A DNA stretch of 64,000 nt, taken from positions 19,904,501-19,968,500 of the forward strand of contig NC_059504.1 of assembly GCF_914767665.1 (NCBI RefSeq), written 5' to 3'. This stretch comes from Harmonia axyridis (Eukaryota; Arthropoda; Insecta; Coleoptera; Coccinellidae). The notes below the pieces were generated by a model. It saw only the letters and a program-made list of their open reading frames with translations, did no database searches and had not been told where the DNA came from. Shown here piece by piece: positions 1 to 11,600 of this stretch. The first letter of the stretch is position 1. Each line of letters opens with the position of its first letter. Made by a program: the position numbers and the translations under genes.

Positions 1-370
1 GCCATTACGGAAAAGTTAAGGCCTCCGAACAAACTCGCCAACTATAAATCTGATTAATCGGGCTACGGGCCCGACGAAAAGTTCGAGCGATAAAAATCGC
101 GCCCCGAAAAAAAAAATTGGTGTCATTAGGACCCGCTCCGGATATGAAGACGTCGCGCGTCCATTGTTGAAAAAAAATTATGCGGGTGGGTGACGATTGG
201 CCGGATCCGGACCTGACAAAGGGGTGTTTTTTTATGTAAGTAGGCCGCCGAGAGGTCTACGCTCAGCGAGGTGGAGAATGGTGACTTTTGCGGCAAATGT
301 GACGCATATATTTAGATTTTCGAAAGTACTGGGTTGTCAATATCGTGATCCGGTTTGCATAATCCTTAGG

Positions 371-1208
371 AATTCACGGCTTGGCTTGATTTTGAAGCTA
401 CTTGGCTTGAGATTGACTTGATTTCAAATCAAGCTCAAGTCAAGTAGTAGTTTTTCAATCTCAAGTCATATCAAGTATTTATTTATCAAGTACTTGAATC
501 ATATCAAGCTACTCGATTTTTAGCAGTTTTATTGTGTAGTGTCACATCAATTAAAAAATGATTAAATGAGTTGGAACCTTGCAAAAAACACTTTTATTTA
601 TTAAACTTATTGGATGAAAGAAAATATCAGTTTTTTTGAAATAGAAACATAAATTGAATCACTATTAAACGCAACAAAATAAAAAATAATGAAAAAATAA
701 AGTTTCTTGGTATTGATAAATCTCCAGGCTTTGTTTAAATGCATAATTTTCCATCTAGGATCTAAGACACATGAGGCATCTTATAGATTTGTCATATTGC
801 GGATTTTTGTAACTGTAAGAGCACCTCTGGAAAATTGTCTTTCAAAGGAAGTTGCTGGCGTTGATGAAAAATCCTTGGCCGTTTTTTCCAAGTTTGCAAA
901 GATATTTCTGAAATCTACCAATAGATTTCATAGAAATGTGGGAAAACTACAAAGTCACACTGGCGAATGCTTCAGTCTCTCGGCGCTCGAAGAATCCCCC
1001 CTTATTTAGCCTAAGCTCGCACGAGATTGCAGAAATATATGCCGTGCGACAGGTGCACATTGAGCTCAAGTAATATCGAGTAGCTTGATATCGAATCAAG
1101 CTAAAAATATCTAAAATCAAGTCAAGTCTAGCTCAAGTATGTAATTTTTCACGAGCTTGATTTTTCAAGTCAAGTAGTTGGTTAAAATGTGAAGCTACTT
1201 GGCTTGAT
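371..1208 (-). mobile_element. hAT-like transposon remnant with subterminal repeats
   Basis: Both ends are packed with degenerate copies of CAAGTCAAG / CTTGACTTGA and ACTTGGCTTGA (371-535 and 1060-1208), and the outermost copies are inverted. Subterminal clusters like this are usual in hAT elements. On the minus strand at 690-830 the decayed frame contains LDPRWKIMHLNKAWRF, which resembles the hAT transposase LDPR block. Stops interrupt it. Confidence 0.6.
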
Positions 1209-1720
1209 GAATCCGGAACGTCAGCCGATGAACTTTCAAAAAAGATTGGCACCTTTCAGTCCTGAGCACTACTATGAGCTTAAAAAATACCAATACAAGA
1301 CAGCGGTCCAACAAAGGCAGTAGGACAATAGGAAAACCCTCTGGAGGAATACTCCGGGTCTTGCTCAGGCAAGATGCTTTCACTGACCTATACCAGAAAA
1401 CTTCTGAAGCTACCACGAGCTGAGCATCGGGTAATGGTGGGACTGCTAGCAAGACACTGTCGGTGCAAAAACCTGTTGTAACGCATGGGTGGGTCATCAG
1501 ATGAGATCTTCAGTCTCTGTGGAATTGAGATAGAAACAGCCGGGGCTGACTGGCCTATAAACCACCCACAAGACTCCCAAGGATGTCATCGCTTTCGTAA
1601 ACAGTATCGACGGCCTCCCTGGGTTTGTATGAATAGGTAAGGTTAAGAACAAAAGATCAATTTGGTTGGAGTTCTCGGTAGGCTAACAGAGCCATAATAA
1701 CTCCAATTTAGTGAAATAGT
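1209..1720 (+). mobile_element. Non-LTR retrotransposon 3' fragment (RNase H/zinc-knuckle family)
   Basis: Nearly the same sequence recurs at 34250-34735. Decayed frames include KYQYKTAVQQ, DNRKTLWRNT and a later C-x-x-C region, typical of the C-terminal part of ORF2 of RNase-H-bearing non-LTR elements. Several stops and frameshifts. Confidence 0.6.
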
Positions 1721-2109
1721 AATAACAGTCATTTAACAATACGAATCGTTTATCTACTGCTGAATGTGTAAAAATTGTGAAAACTTACTACAAAAACAAA
1801 GTTGCACGGGCATATTATGGAACATAATCACTCATCTAAACGTACAATTGGTGATAAAACAGTGAAAACATTTGGAGAGTATATTCAGTAACAGCTCCAG
1901 GGATTTGTTACTGATATCTTAAGGCCCTTCAAGTAATATTTGAACGAATTTCATATATTGAATTGTAAAATACAACAATCTTTCAATTGTAAGGTTCCAT
2001 TGAGACACTGGAAATTTTCAGCCTGGAATATATGATTTTTAATTTGTTGTCAAAGACCCAATGAATTCAGTTTTAAAAAAAGTAATGAGCTGATCCGAGT
2101 ACGCCCCTG

Positions 2110-2420
2110 TCGCAGCATCTAAACAACTAGAATGTGATAGATTTTTCTATTATCTGTCGAATTTGTAATGCAGAAAACTGTTCGGCCTTCCCACATTTTT
2201 TAATGCAAAAATCACTGAATTATACTTCTGGGAATTTTCCATTAATGTCAATGGGAAATCATTGAATTAGAAGAAATAATATTTAATACTCCTACAGAAG
2301 GCTCATTCTAACATTCGTTCATTTAACAACTTGCCACTTGCGGCTGGATCGTTTTTTTAAATTTTTATTCGAAAAAGAATGCCTTCTGACTTATATTATG
2401 AATAACTTTCCTTTTACGGC
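2110..2420. repeat. Dispersed copy of the 28.6-29.5 kb foldback family
   Basis: Shares long diverged stretches with 28960-29170 (for example CAGAAGGCTCATTCTA and GAATGCCTTCTG), in the same order, including the unit junction. Confidence 0.65.
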
Positions 2421-3449
2421 TCTTAAAATAACTTTCCAAACGAGTTCTTATGATGAGATGTTGAAAATGAGCACAACTACCAACATTAGGGGCGACCTAA
2501 TCGCTACGCGACAGCACGTGTACTATTTCTATCAATGAAAGTGACCAAATCGTTACCATAGTATAAGGAAGAGTTTAAATTAAACACGGATAACAACGAT
2601 TCTGATTTAAAAAATCATTTTTAGTTCTTTCTTCGTTAATGGTTGAGCTTGGATTTAATAAAGTAGCTTATTTACTTTATAAAAAAAAGCTGCACAGCAC
2701 TGAGAGTGGCTATTTGCTTATGTGTATAGAAGAACTAAAATTCCATCTGTCTCTACCAACTCTTGAACTTTTCTTTATAAAATTTCTTTTATTTGATATT
2801 AAAACTGAATTTTCCAATTTTCAAGTTTTTTCCTTCATTTTAACCAAAAAAGATGTATTACTAGGAAACCTCTAATATTTCAAGCTCCTGAGCTATATTA
2901 AAAATCCATTGATATGTTCAATCCACAAACTACAACCCGAAAATATTCATTTCAATTTTAAATATAAGGTAAATATAAAAATAAAACATGATTTTATTTA
3001 TTTTCAATAATTTTCAATAATTTATTTGAGATATTTCAATATAATTTGGTTGTTTAAGGTAAACTTTTCTTCAAATATTCATAAAAACGTGGGCTGATTT
3101 TTCGGTCAGAAAAAATTATTACAGTCGAATAATAAAATACATAACTCGAAGAATCGTAAAAGGTTGGGAAAAATGATCGAAACCAACTGTCAAATGCTAA
3201 ATATAGCTTTTGAGAAATTTCATTGGAACTTACGACATTAGGAAATTAATGTTGATAGAAACTTTACCTATTCTCACTCAATCTATGACAAAACAATATC
3301 AATCGAATATTCTTCAAATACATTCAATTGCAATATCGATATTCCGGAAAATGGAGTTTATTCCATTCATAAATCCTGAAAAAACCTAGAGATATCATTT
3401 CATGACGACTAGACCTGATTAGTGATTTCATGATAACTTGTAGCATTGT

Positions 3450-3720
3450 ACTTGTTTATCACAAATACACGCCACTGGCGTAAATTCTTATTACAGAGCA
3501 GAAAAAATATCAAAATATAGAAATCTTCTGACCACTCTATTTCAAACATTTTAGTTCTTCAAAATAACATCAATTTTTCCAAAGGGCTCCACTTTACGGA
3601 CCAATTTTTGACAGTAAAATTCGAGGTTAAACGTGAGTGCAACTAGATGGCGCTCAACATCAACAAAATCGAAAAAAGCACTACACTGGCTTACTATCCT
3701 TTCCTCATACTATGTCGTTA
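3450..3720. repeat. Dispersed repeat, copy of the 55.5-56.0 kb MITE
   Basis: About 270 bases closely match 55750-56013, ending in GGCTTACTATCCTTTCC and ACTATG. A left terminal motif, CCATAGTATAAGGAA, occurs at 2556, so the copy may extend to 2556-3718 with internal changes. Confidence 0.7.
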
Positions 3721-4139
3721 CATACTATTTCATATTACAATCAACTAGCACACCGGGAAAGGACTGGTAAGATAATAAATTCCCTGCTGACCCTGCTCCC
3801 TAATGAATTTCAGGAAAACTCCTGAATATTAGAAATATTCTGATTTTTTAAGTGAGTTTGAGTATACTTCATCCAAATAAAAAAAATCAGTTACACATGG
3901 AACTAAAACTTAGTGAACATGCTCATTATATGATTCCACCTACGGACTCCACAGATGTATGTGAATTATTAGAAAGATAATAAAAAAGTAACAGCTGCTG
4001 CCAATAAAAGTGACCAAATCGGCATGCGGTAAAACGTGGACTATATTAGCCAATAGACACAACCAAATACCTATACACATTCTGGTGATTCGCTATAATA
4101 CCAAGGTTCATTTAAAAATACTGCCAGGTAATGAATACC

Positions 4140-4240
4140 ATGACTCCCAAAGAATTTCTGGATACTTGGGCCACCCTTGTATAATCAAAAGATTCTGGCT
4201 TCCTCTAAATTATTTTGGATATACTATACCAGAGTATTAG
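4140..4240. repeat. Fragment of the 32.2-32.5 kb MITE family
   Basis: The stretch from ACTCCCAAAGAATTTCTGG to TTTTGGATATACTATACC matches, in reverse orientation, the left arm of the repeat at 32233-32455 (shared CCACCCTTGTATAATC). Confidence 0.6.
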
Positions 4241-4249
4241 TTCACGTGA

Positions 4250-5035
4250 GTTCTAGGAAAGTTTATGGGTAGATTAAAAAGAGAGACACCACAAGAGACA
4301 GTCATTCAGATTTCGAAAGCCGTGCAGAACTAAAAAACTATGTAAAAAAATTCAATTCAACTGAAAACGTAACGATAATTCACTCTGGAGTATAAGAACC
4401 GAATATTCCTGGACTATTATCTGTCGAGTTGGATGAATAAAATTGCCACCATTCACTAATAATTGAACGTTTCCGCCGAGTCGTATTCCTCCTCCGATTT
4501 CCATGGCAATGAGATCGCATCTCACGATATCCCTCCCGACTGCTGAATAAGGAAGAGCGAAAAATGAAGAAAAGGAGAACTTCACGAAACTCGGGATGAT
4601 GTTGTCAATTACTGGGATTTTTCGACGTGACATCGCGTCGTCTACGAATACGCAGCATCCAGTCTGTGTGAGCTTTGTAGTCTGAAATCTGTCATCTTTG
4701 GACCCAGGGATCTAACTCGGCCTGATCCTGCTGCAGGCCTCGCTAAGAGGATTTGCCAGTAATTGAATTGGAACTCCCGGTCAGAACTTGATATGCCCTC
4801 CGTGTGCTCGGGAGCTATCTGGGGAAATGTTAATTTCCACCTAAATTGGTGGGATGTCTTCATGTTTGGTTTTCCGTTGTCTGTGGGATTTTATGAGCGT
4901 TGATTTTCGGGAATTCGTTTTTGGTCGGTGAAAGAATTTTGTTAATTGGACTTGAAAGTTTGATTTATAACTTTGAAAATATTGACAAGTTAGAGTTGTT
5001 CAGGATAAGCATGGACAATATATTTTCTCTATTTC
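4250..5035. other. Unassigned region with a GC-richer island
   Basis: At 4440-4870 the base composition is higher in G+C than the flanks, with CpGs, but neither strand gives a frame I recognise. It could be a promoter or 5' UTR region; I see nothing decisive. Confidence 0.3.
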
Positions 5036-5300
5036 AGTATCGTTATGAGTTCATAATAGTACTAAAAACAGGGCTGTAATGAACTCATTACAGCATTGTT
5101 ATGAGTTTTATTTTTCGTTTTGTGGTTGTCTACAATGACTTCCGATCCTAACAAATTTCAGCACACTTCAATTGGCAATACAATATAATTTAGATTTGCA
5201 ACATTATTCTCAATTTCTCTTAATTCTGGTGGTGTTGAATCGATTTCGTCACACTTGAATTTAATGCGTAACTACTGATTATTAGGTACAAAATTCGAGA
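5036..5300. repeat. Dispersed repeat, copy 1 (pair with 21365-21650)
   Basis: Begins with an inverted pair around TACTAAAAACAG (GTAATGAACTCATTAC-like arms) and continues through TCTTAATTCTGGTGGTGTT to TTTAATGCGTAA. The second copy has the same order with scattered substitutions. No coding capacity seen. Confidence 0.75.
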
Positions 5301-5879
5301 CGTAGGATTCAAATTTGAATTCAATAATCTGTCAATTTTCGTAACAGTCACACCAACTGCCAAGATACGATACAAAAGTCACTAGGAATAATAATCTGAA
5401 TTTTTCATTGAATTTCGGCAATATTCCACAAAAATTGACTGAAATAGAGAAAATATCGTTGCAGAAGGCAATTCCAAAACTTATGCTTTCGAAATTCTCA
5501 TTCGTGTTGGAATAGGAGCCTTTTCTGCAACTTGTTTCAGAATATACATTATCATCCTAGATTCTAAATCTGTGTTCTGTCTTTCCCAATAATTCGAAAA
5601 ATATCGACACGAAAACTCTACCGGAATTTTGTGAACATCAGAAGGTCAAAAATAATATTTTCAAAATGTTAAATATTTCAGTATTTATACTCCACATTTT
5701 GCTGGATTTTTCGTAATTGATGAACATAAATCATTCAAAAATTCGGATTCATACCTCCTCCATCAAATGTGAAAATTTCTTTTAAGTAATGAAAGGTAAT
5801 AAGAGATTTCATTTTGATATTGAAAAACAAAGGATAATATTTTAAGAGTAATCAAAGGATATTTATTTCATTGGAAAGA

Positions 5880-6480
5880 GGAAGGTGTGCCATTAACTAT
5901 AGAAAACAATATCAGTCAAATGGCCGCCACGGTTACGGTTGCAGCATTATATCCTTTCCATGAAATTCTTCACCATTCCCACATTTTCTGCTGTATGTCC
6001 TCAATAACTTCACGAATTCCATTGTTAAAGTCTTGAATCGATTGAAGTATTGGCATAGACCTCATCTTTCACGTGGTCTCAAAGAAAAAAGTCTAAACAT
6101 GTTGAGTCACAAGATCTCGGTGGTCAATTGTGATAACCTCTTCGAGAAATGACACTGCCAGGACCATGGGCGCCCGCAGGGGGGGCATGACCCCCCCTGT
6201 GATTTTGATTGCCTCATTTTTCAGCACAACACCCTCAATATTACTTTCTCAATCCAAAGGGATGGAAAAAAGAAAGTAATGGATTCTCAACAATTTTCCG
6301 GTTTTCAATGACAATCATGGACGCCTTATCGTTTTTCAATAATTTTCATTTTGGCCCCCCTGAGAAAAATTTCTGAGGGGCCCATGGCCAGGACTCTTTT
6401 CTTACAAAGTTGCGATTGTTTCGTCGACTGTGTGCATGTAGCGCCGTCTCCTTGAAAATAAACGGCAACTAGGTAAAATT
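5880..6480 (-). pseudogene. DDE (Tc1/mariner superfamily) transposase remnant with nested insertion
   Basis: On the minus strand the C-terminal part reads LTCLDFF, KDEVYANTS, then NRGGHLTDIVF, the well-known end of this insect transposase family (D-F-F-L-W-G, V-Y-x-N, R-G-G-H-x-x-D-I-x-F). The same end occurs in the element at 61.3-62.2 kb. Stops and frameshifts are present, and a foreign block sits at 6157-6388. Confidence 0.7.
6157..6388. mobile_element. Nested short element inside the transposase remnant
   Basis: About 232 bases, flanked on both sides by CCAGGAC, which looks like a target-site duplication. Its ends are imperfect inverted repeats (CATGGGCGCCC and GGGGCCCATGG). No coding capacity; I cannot place the family. 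Confidence 0.6.
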
Positions 6481-7023
6481 GGCCTCATAACTGTAGATGA
6501 CATTTCGATGTAAATCCGTATCCTTTTGATGCATACCAAGGACCTAATCAGCTAAGATACCGGCTGGAGATTTTGTGTTAACTGAACTTTAAAAGCCTTA
6601 AGACCTAAGCCTTAAAAATACGGTGTATCACTGAAAAAATATTGTTCGTAATATCAATTAATGCTGTTCATCAACCTTCCGTACGTTAAAACAATGTACT
6701 TTTTATTGTGTCAACGAACAAATTCGTTGAAGTTGAAATTCATATTACGTACAGTTCCGTTGTCCCAATGAACAGGCGTTCGTGAACGTTTTTAATGCTA
6801 CAGTGGGAGATAAATTCACTTGATATTATCGAAAATGCTTAATAATTGATGAATTATTTATTGGTCATATGAACAAACAAATATTTATTTAATGGAAATA
6901 CATAATTCATTTGAATTTCCACTAATAATCATCATCATTCAATATCACACTATATTTATTTAGGAATAATTGCATTCTCAATGATGCTGAATACCGAACT
7001 GAATACATGGGAGTGCAAAAAAA

Positions 7024-7897
7024 ATAACATAACTCGACAATAATTCTTGTACGAAGAATTATATGTACGTCGATTTTTAATTTCAAAAGCAATTTATCGT
7101 ATGCTTTTTTGAAATTGATATTTCTCACCCCCTACGCCCCGCATCCCTCAACTTAATTATTTCAAATGGGAATATATGTATTATTATACATCAAGTGAAA
7201 GGTAATTTGATTACCTATTCAGCGATGTTGCTAAAAGTAGAATTGGATGTGCCGTTTTTTATTAAAAACTTAGGAAATAATTACAATTTGTGATTAGAGA
7301 GTAACTGCAATCAGATCATTATTTTTTTACTAATTATGTATTATTAAGGAAACTTCACGAATCCATGGATTTTCAATTTCAATAGCAGATCTCCCAATCC
7401 TTCTTTGAATTTACGCTCCACATCCTTCTACTTTTTTCTAAATAGGAATATATGAATTGTGATATATCAAATAAAAGGACATTCGATTGCACATTGATCG
7501 GTGTTATTGAAAAAAGAATTCGTTAAGCTATTTTTTATTACAAATTTAGCAGTTTGTGATTGGTGTCAGGTTCTTATTCTTGAAATAATAAATATTGAGA
7601 AATATTCTCCTACCCGCTGATTTATATTTTCGAAGTTTGAGAAATGGTTGCAGTTTTGAATTTGGGGGCTTTTACCCTTGACGGCCTTAACCCTCAACAA
7701 TTTCTCTAAGAGTTTTCATTTGATGTATCAATCCATATATTCCCATTTGAAAAAATTAAGTAGAGGGGTGCGGGACGTAGGGGGTGAGAAAGATCAAATT
7801 CAAAAAAGCATAAGATAAATTGCTTTTGAAATTAAAAATCGACGGGTGTGAGGATTTTCCTCAATAATTCCTCGTACAAGAATTATTGACGAGTTAC
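7024..7897. repeat. Foldback (long inverted repeat) element
   Basis: Left arm about 7024-7200 (ACTCGACAATAATTCTTG and CTCACCCCCTACGCCCCGC) is complementary to the right arm about 7715-7897 (GGGACGTAGGGGGTGAG and CAAGAATTATTGACGAGT). About 500 bases of AT-rich DNA lie between. No transposase. Confidence 0.8.
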
Positions 7898-8713
7898 TTT
7901 ACCTTTTGGCAAGCTGTATTCGTATTCGATTAAAATGAATATAACTGTGTGTTAATATCGAGAAATAATTAATAAAAACCATTAATTTAAAGAATTTTAT
8001 TCAATTCCAATATTCACTAATTTATCAATACCTAATTCCCAAGATCGACGAGGAATCGACTAATCTGGGTTTATCGTCAACATTAATGAATTTCAACAGT
8101 TTTAATGCACCCTTGAAGCCTGTATCGTTTCATTTTTAATCATTATTAAAAAGGAAACTACGTCATTACTTGTCAAATGTGAAAAGATGACAGCATCAAA
8201 AGTGACAGCTGCCCAAATAGTTGGCTATTCAAAATGAAACCTCTTATTGAAAAACCCTGTTTATCCAAGAAATGAAAAATATTCTTCTTCTTTCAATGAA
8301 TTTTTGAGAAAATCACCTTGACATATTACATCAAAATTGATGAACATTCTGAAATATAGAATTTAATTTAGAAGATTCTATTCTTCAATTTGGTGAAAAT
8401 TTTCTGGAATGGACTAGTTTTCATTTTTTTGTTAAGGATTAATTCTAAAAATGTAAGTAAAATGAAACAAAAATGTGGAAGAATCATTGAAATATCTCTA
8501 GAAATGAAAAAGTTATGGGACTTTGAAGTTGCGCTTGGAAGAATAATTTCATAGTACGCAGCGTCTAGTGTGTGACGTCATGCCACTTACACGAGGCGAC
8601 TGGTATTAGCAGAGTGCTTACGAATTCATTGGTGTACAATCACTTGTACCGTTCGTGTCGTGTTTTGTTCGTTACAAGATGGCTGAAATAAAAAAAAATC
8701 CTACTAAATAGGA

Positions 8714-8865
8714 ATTGTACCTATGTGTGCAATTACGACAATTAAAAACCCCAATAAATTGTTTTTTCATGTACCAAATGACATGAATCAAAGGAAGAAG
8801 TGGTGCAAATTAATGAGGCGTGACTTAATTGGACCTAAAACTACTTCATATGTGTGTATACGGAC
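8714..8865 (+). pseudogene. Decayed THAP-domain exon
   Basis: Frame reads VPMCAIT, then NPNKLFFHVPNDMNQRKKW and LMRRDLIGPKTTSYVC, matching the THAP zinc-finger pattern (C, then F-x-H-x-P-x-D, R-x-x-W and a late C). The first Cys and the start codon are not in this frame, and a stop precedes it. A donor-like gtaaac follows at 8866. THAP domains bind DNA and occur in P-element and Kolobok transposases and in host proteins. Confidence 0.6.
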
Positions 8866-9045
8866 AGTAAACATTACTTTTTTCTGTTTTTACTTTTAAC
8901 TCATCACATAAATATGTTTTGCCATTGATAATGGATAGACTTCAACATTCAGTGCTCAACTACAAACTGTTTATGAAACGTTTTTTTAATAAATCATCGT
9001 TATAAGTTGAACCATGATGAAGCAAACTCAAAAATAGATACTTAC

Positions 9046-9173
9046 TTGAAAAGTTTAACTCCTTTTATTTCAGCACTGACATAAGATGGATTTGAAGAAA
9101 AAAACTCCATAACTGCGAATATATCTACCTTAGGCAAATTGTCACTTTGTCCTTTCACGAAGCCTTCTTCCAT
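9046..9173 (-). CDS. First exon of a YqaJ/SWIM-type insect repeat protein
   Basis: Starts with ATG and reads MEEGFVKGQSDNLPKVDIF, then AVMEFFSSNPSYVSAEIKG, ending at donor gtaagt. From memory this is the conserved N-terminus of a family in many arthropod genomes that continues into a SWIM zinc finger and a YqaJ-like nuclease domain. The rest is not present downstream, so this copy is truncated. It points towards the THAP remnant. Confidence 0.55.
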
Positions 9174-9792
9174 TATGGTGACATAAAAACAAAACTCGAG
9201 TTAAAACTACACTGTACAACAAACGGCGCGAGAGCCTTGGCGCGGCTAAGTATTTAAACGTAATTTATGGTGTAGCGATCACAGGCAAGTGGCGTGACGT
9301 CACAGACGAGTCGGAGACCAAAGACGTTCCGTGCTAAAATACGTAAATTTAAATAATCTATTTCTCAGTCATTTATTGATGGATTTTCAAAATTTTTTTC
9401 ACTGATTTATCAGTTTTGCTCTATATTTTAATTCTATCGTGTCAAATATAGTATTATCAACATCACTAAACTAGTCCATCCTTTCAATCTTTTAGTAGTT
9501 TATCTTCCCCAAATTTGAATGAGTCTACTTGTCAAAATTATCAGTTTATATGCTTCATCCGTTACATTCAATATCGATATTTCATGACTTCAGCAATGTA
9601 TCCAAGAGATCAATTCCAAATTTCCAAATAATTTCCACAAACTTGGAAATAAGCCAAGAAACGTTTTCCAAATCCAATCTCACCTATCCCCCAGTATTTT
9701 TATCTCGTAACATGACAAATCGCGTTGTAAATCCCCCACCATCCAATCCTACCGTGTTAGATAAACACTTCAATTCGCAATCTTATTCGCAG

Positions 9793-9951
9793 ATGAGCCC
9801 GAAACTGTGCAAGCAGAATTCAGCCGGAGCCGCTGATCTGGAGAAGATCGAGGAGATACCGCTCAGACCGACGAATCTTGCGACACCAACGACCAGCATC
9901 TCCACCCTGCAGGGATCTTTTTCCATATCGGTGGACTCTCTGCTGCACTGA
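9793..9951 (+). CDS. Possible terminal exon of an unknown plus-strand gene
   Basis: A compositionally distinct, GC-richer stretch after an acceptor-like attcgcag. It reads MSPKLCKQNSAGAADLEK, then IEEIPLRPTNLATP and STLQGSFSISVDSLLH, followed by a stop. Ser/Thr/Pro-rich, no known domain. Codon use looks coding, unlike the surrounding AT-rich DNA. I cannot find upstream exons, so this may be a chance open frame. Confidence 0.35.
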   Translation: MSPKLCKQNSAGAADLEKIEEIPLRPTNLATPTTSISTLQGSFSISVDSLLH

Positions 9952-10189
9952 GCCTGAAGGAGAGGTGTATGCATCTTTTCTCTGTGTCCTCAACTATGAA
10001 ACGGGGTTAGAGCTGGATTTGTTCCGGATGGAAGTTACGGTAGGTCGGGTGCGAATTGTCCAATTGGCGGTAAGATCAAAAGAGGTTGGAATATTGGTGT
10101 GAGCTATCGATTCGTCTATTTGAGATTGAAAAACGCGAGCAGTATTTTCCAAAATTTAACTTGGAAGAGATTATTCAATTAGTGGTTCA

Positions 10190-10460
10190 AGAAGTCACAG
10201 GGTGTTCCAGAATAAGGTGGCTGCAGGGTCCAATATGATTGGAAATAATAAATTGAAGTAAGGGATCTCAATTTCCAATAACATTTATTTTCACTTTTTG
10301 TCCCCACATCCTTGAAAAAGGAGAAATTTGTCTCCGAAACGTCGGCGAGTTTTAAAATAAAGATTTGAAAAAAGAAAACTGTCCAAATTCCCGCAATCGC
10401 AGTTCTAATTGAGGGGCCTTTTTTTACAGAAAGAAACCTCTCAAGATTCAATCATCTCTT
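10190..10460 (+). repeat. Dispersed retroelement tail with hammerhead-like motif
   Basis: Starts ACAGGGTGTTCCAGAATAAGG and contains CCTTGAAAAAGGAGA, then TCTCCGAAACGTCGGCGA and AATAAA. This arrangement is the diverged form of a motif common in arthropod retroelement tails. GGAGA (10320-10324) and TCTCC (10331-10335) form a stem directly before GAAAC, as stem II does in hammerhead ribozymes. Confidence 0.5.
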
Positions 10461-11229
10461 CATCTTTTTTATTTGCCATGCTAACAATTTTCAAGGAGAT
10501 CTAAGAGGTCTACGATATTGACATATCATATGAGAATGTTGACTTGGCTTGCACTTCGTGAAGATTTATCCTTGAAGTGAACTTTTTACGCAGGACCTTT
10601 TTTAACGTTGAATAGTTTCTGGTTCAGCTGTTTTCATGTCAGATTTGTAAAATCTGCCAACAGATGGTAAAAGAAAATATTTATACTGACAATGCCCTAT
10701 GAGCATTCGATGAGCTTCTATATGGAAGATGAAGAAAATTTCATGAATATTATCCCTAGTGGAAAAACAGGTGTATACCTCCAAAAGGATATCTAATTCA
10801 TAAGCTAGTAATACCAAACTGCTTCCCAGAAGAGTTCAGGTTCAGCAAATTCACCTCTGATGTCCTTGTTGCATTTTCATCGAATTATTCAATGCCTTAA
10901 AAACCACTATGCTCTTGCATCCATAGTAGAATGTGCTGTATTATCCAAATGTTTTATTATATTTCGGCACTTCCTGGTCAGCGTGACTATTTGTTTCAAT
11001 GTATGTGTGCGTTTGTTCCTTTTCAAAATATTCTTGAGCACGTATACAGAAATTGGGAGGTTTCTGTCAGCAAAACAGTATGTTCCTTAACTAGTTGGAT
11101 AGAAAGCTCAATTTGAGACCCAGAACTGCCATCTAATTTTGATCCTTCTGAATATCAAATAGTTGACTTATTGTCAAGTTGATTCAAGAGATTCCCAGCA
11201 CTTCGTTGATCACTAATGACTGTTGTATT

Positions 11230-11600
11230 GGGTGTCCCAAATTCATTGTCTAGTGAGGGGATCTCAGAATACCTTTGAGATAGAAAAAAATGAATGGCAA
11301 ATCTTCAAGGTCGACTGTTGAAAGAATCAATATAGTGAAAAGGGCAACCTTATAAATCCAACTGTTTTTAAACTATAAGAGAAAATTGAAAAATGGCGTG
11401 AAATGAAATGTTCTCATAACTTCTTCATTACTGAAACGTGAAACAAAAACATTCTACAGGCATTTTTTTCAGTAGAATCCATCTGTTTTTCCAATTTTCT
11501 CTTGTAGCTTGAAAACAGTTGAATTTATAATGTTGTGGTGTTCACCAAATTAATTATCTAAAAAATCAAGCCCGAAAATAGACAATGAATTTGGGACCCG
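11230..11600. repeat. MITE with terminal inverted repeats
   Basis: Ends GGGTGTCCCAAATTCATTGTCT and its complement (AGACAATGAATTTGGGACCC), with further complementary blocks inside (AAGAGAAAATTG / CAATTTTCTCTTG). Non-coding. Confidence 0.8.

Larger units (their letters stand above)
8409..9479. mobile_element. Terminal-inverted-repeat element with THAP and YqaJ/SWIM-type exon remnants
   Basis: Ends are the 12-base inverted repeat ATGGACTAGTTT. A second inverted pair, AAGTGGCRTGACGTCACA, lies inside (about 8573-8595 and 9285-9308). The left half holds a decayed THAP-like domain on the plus strand, the right half a first exon on the minus strand. The rest of both genes is absent, so this looks like an internally deleted derivative of a larger element. 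Confidence 0.55.

Noticed and set aside
707..1009. 100-codon plus-strand frame
   Set aside because: The opposite strand carries the hAT-like LDPRWK block; the plus frame has no recognisable motif.
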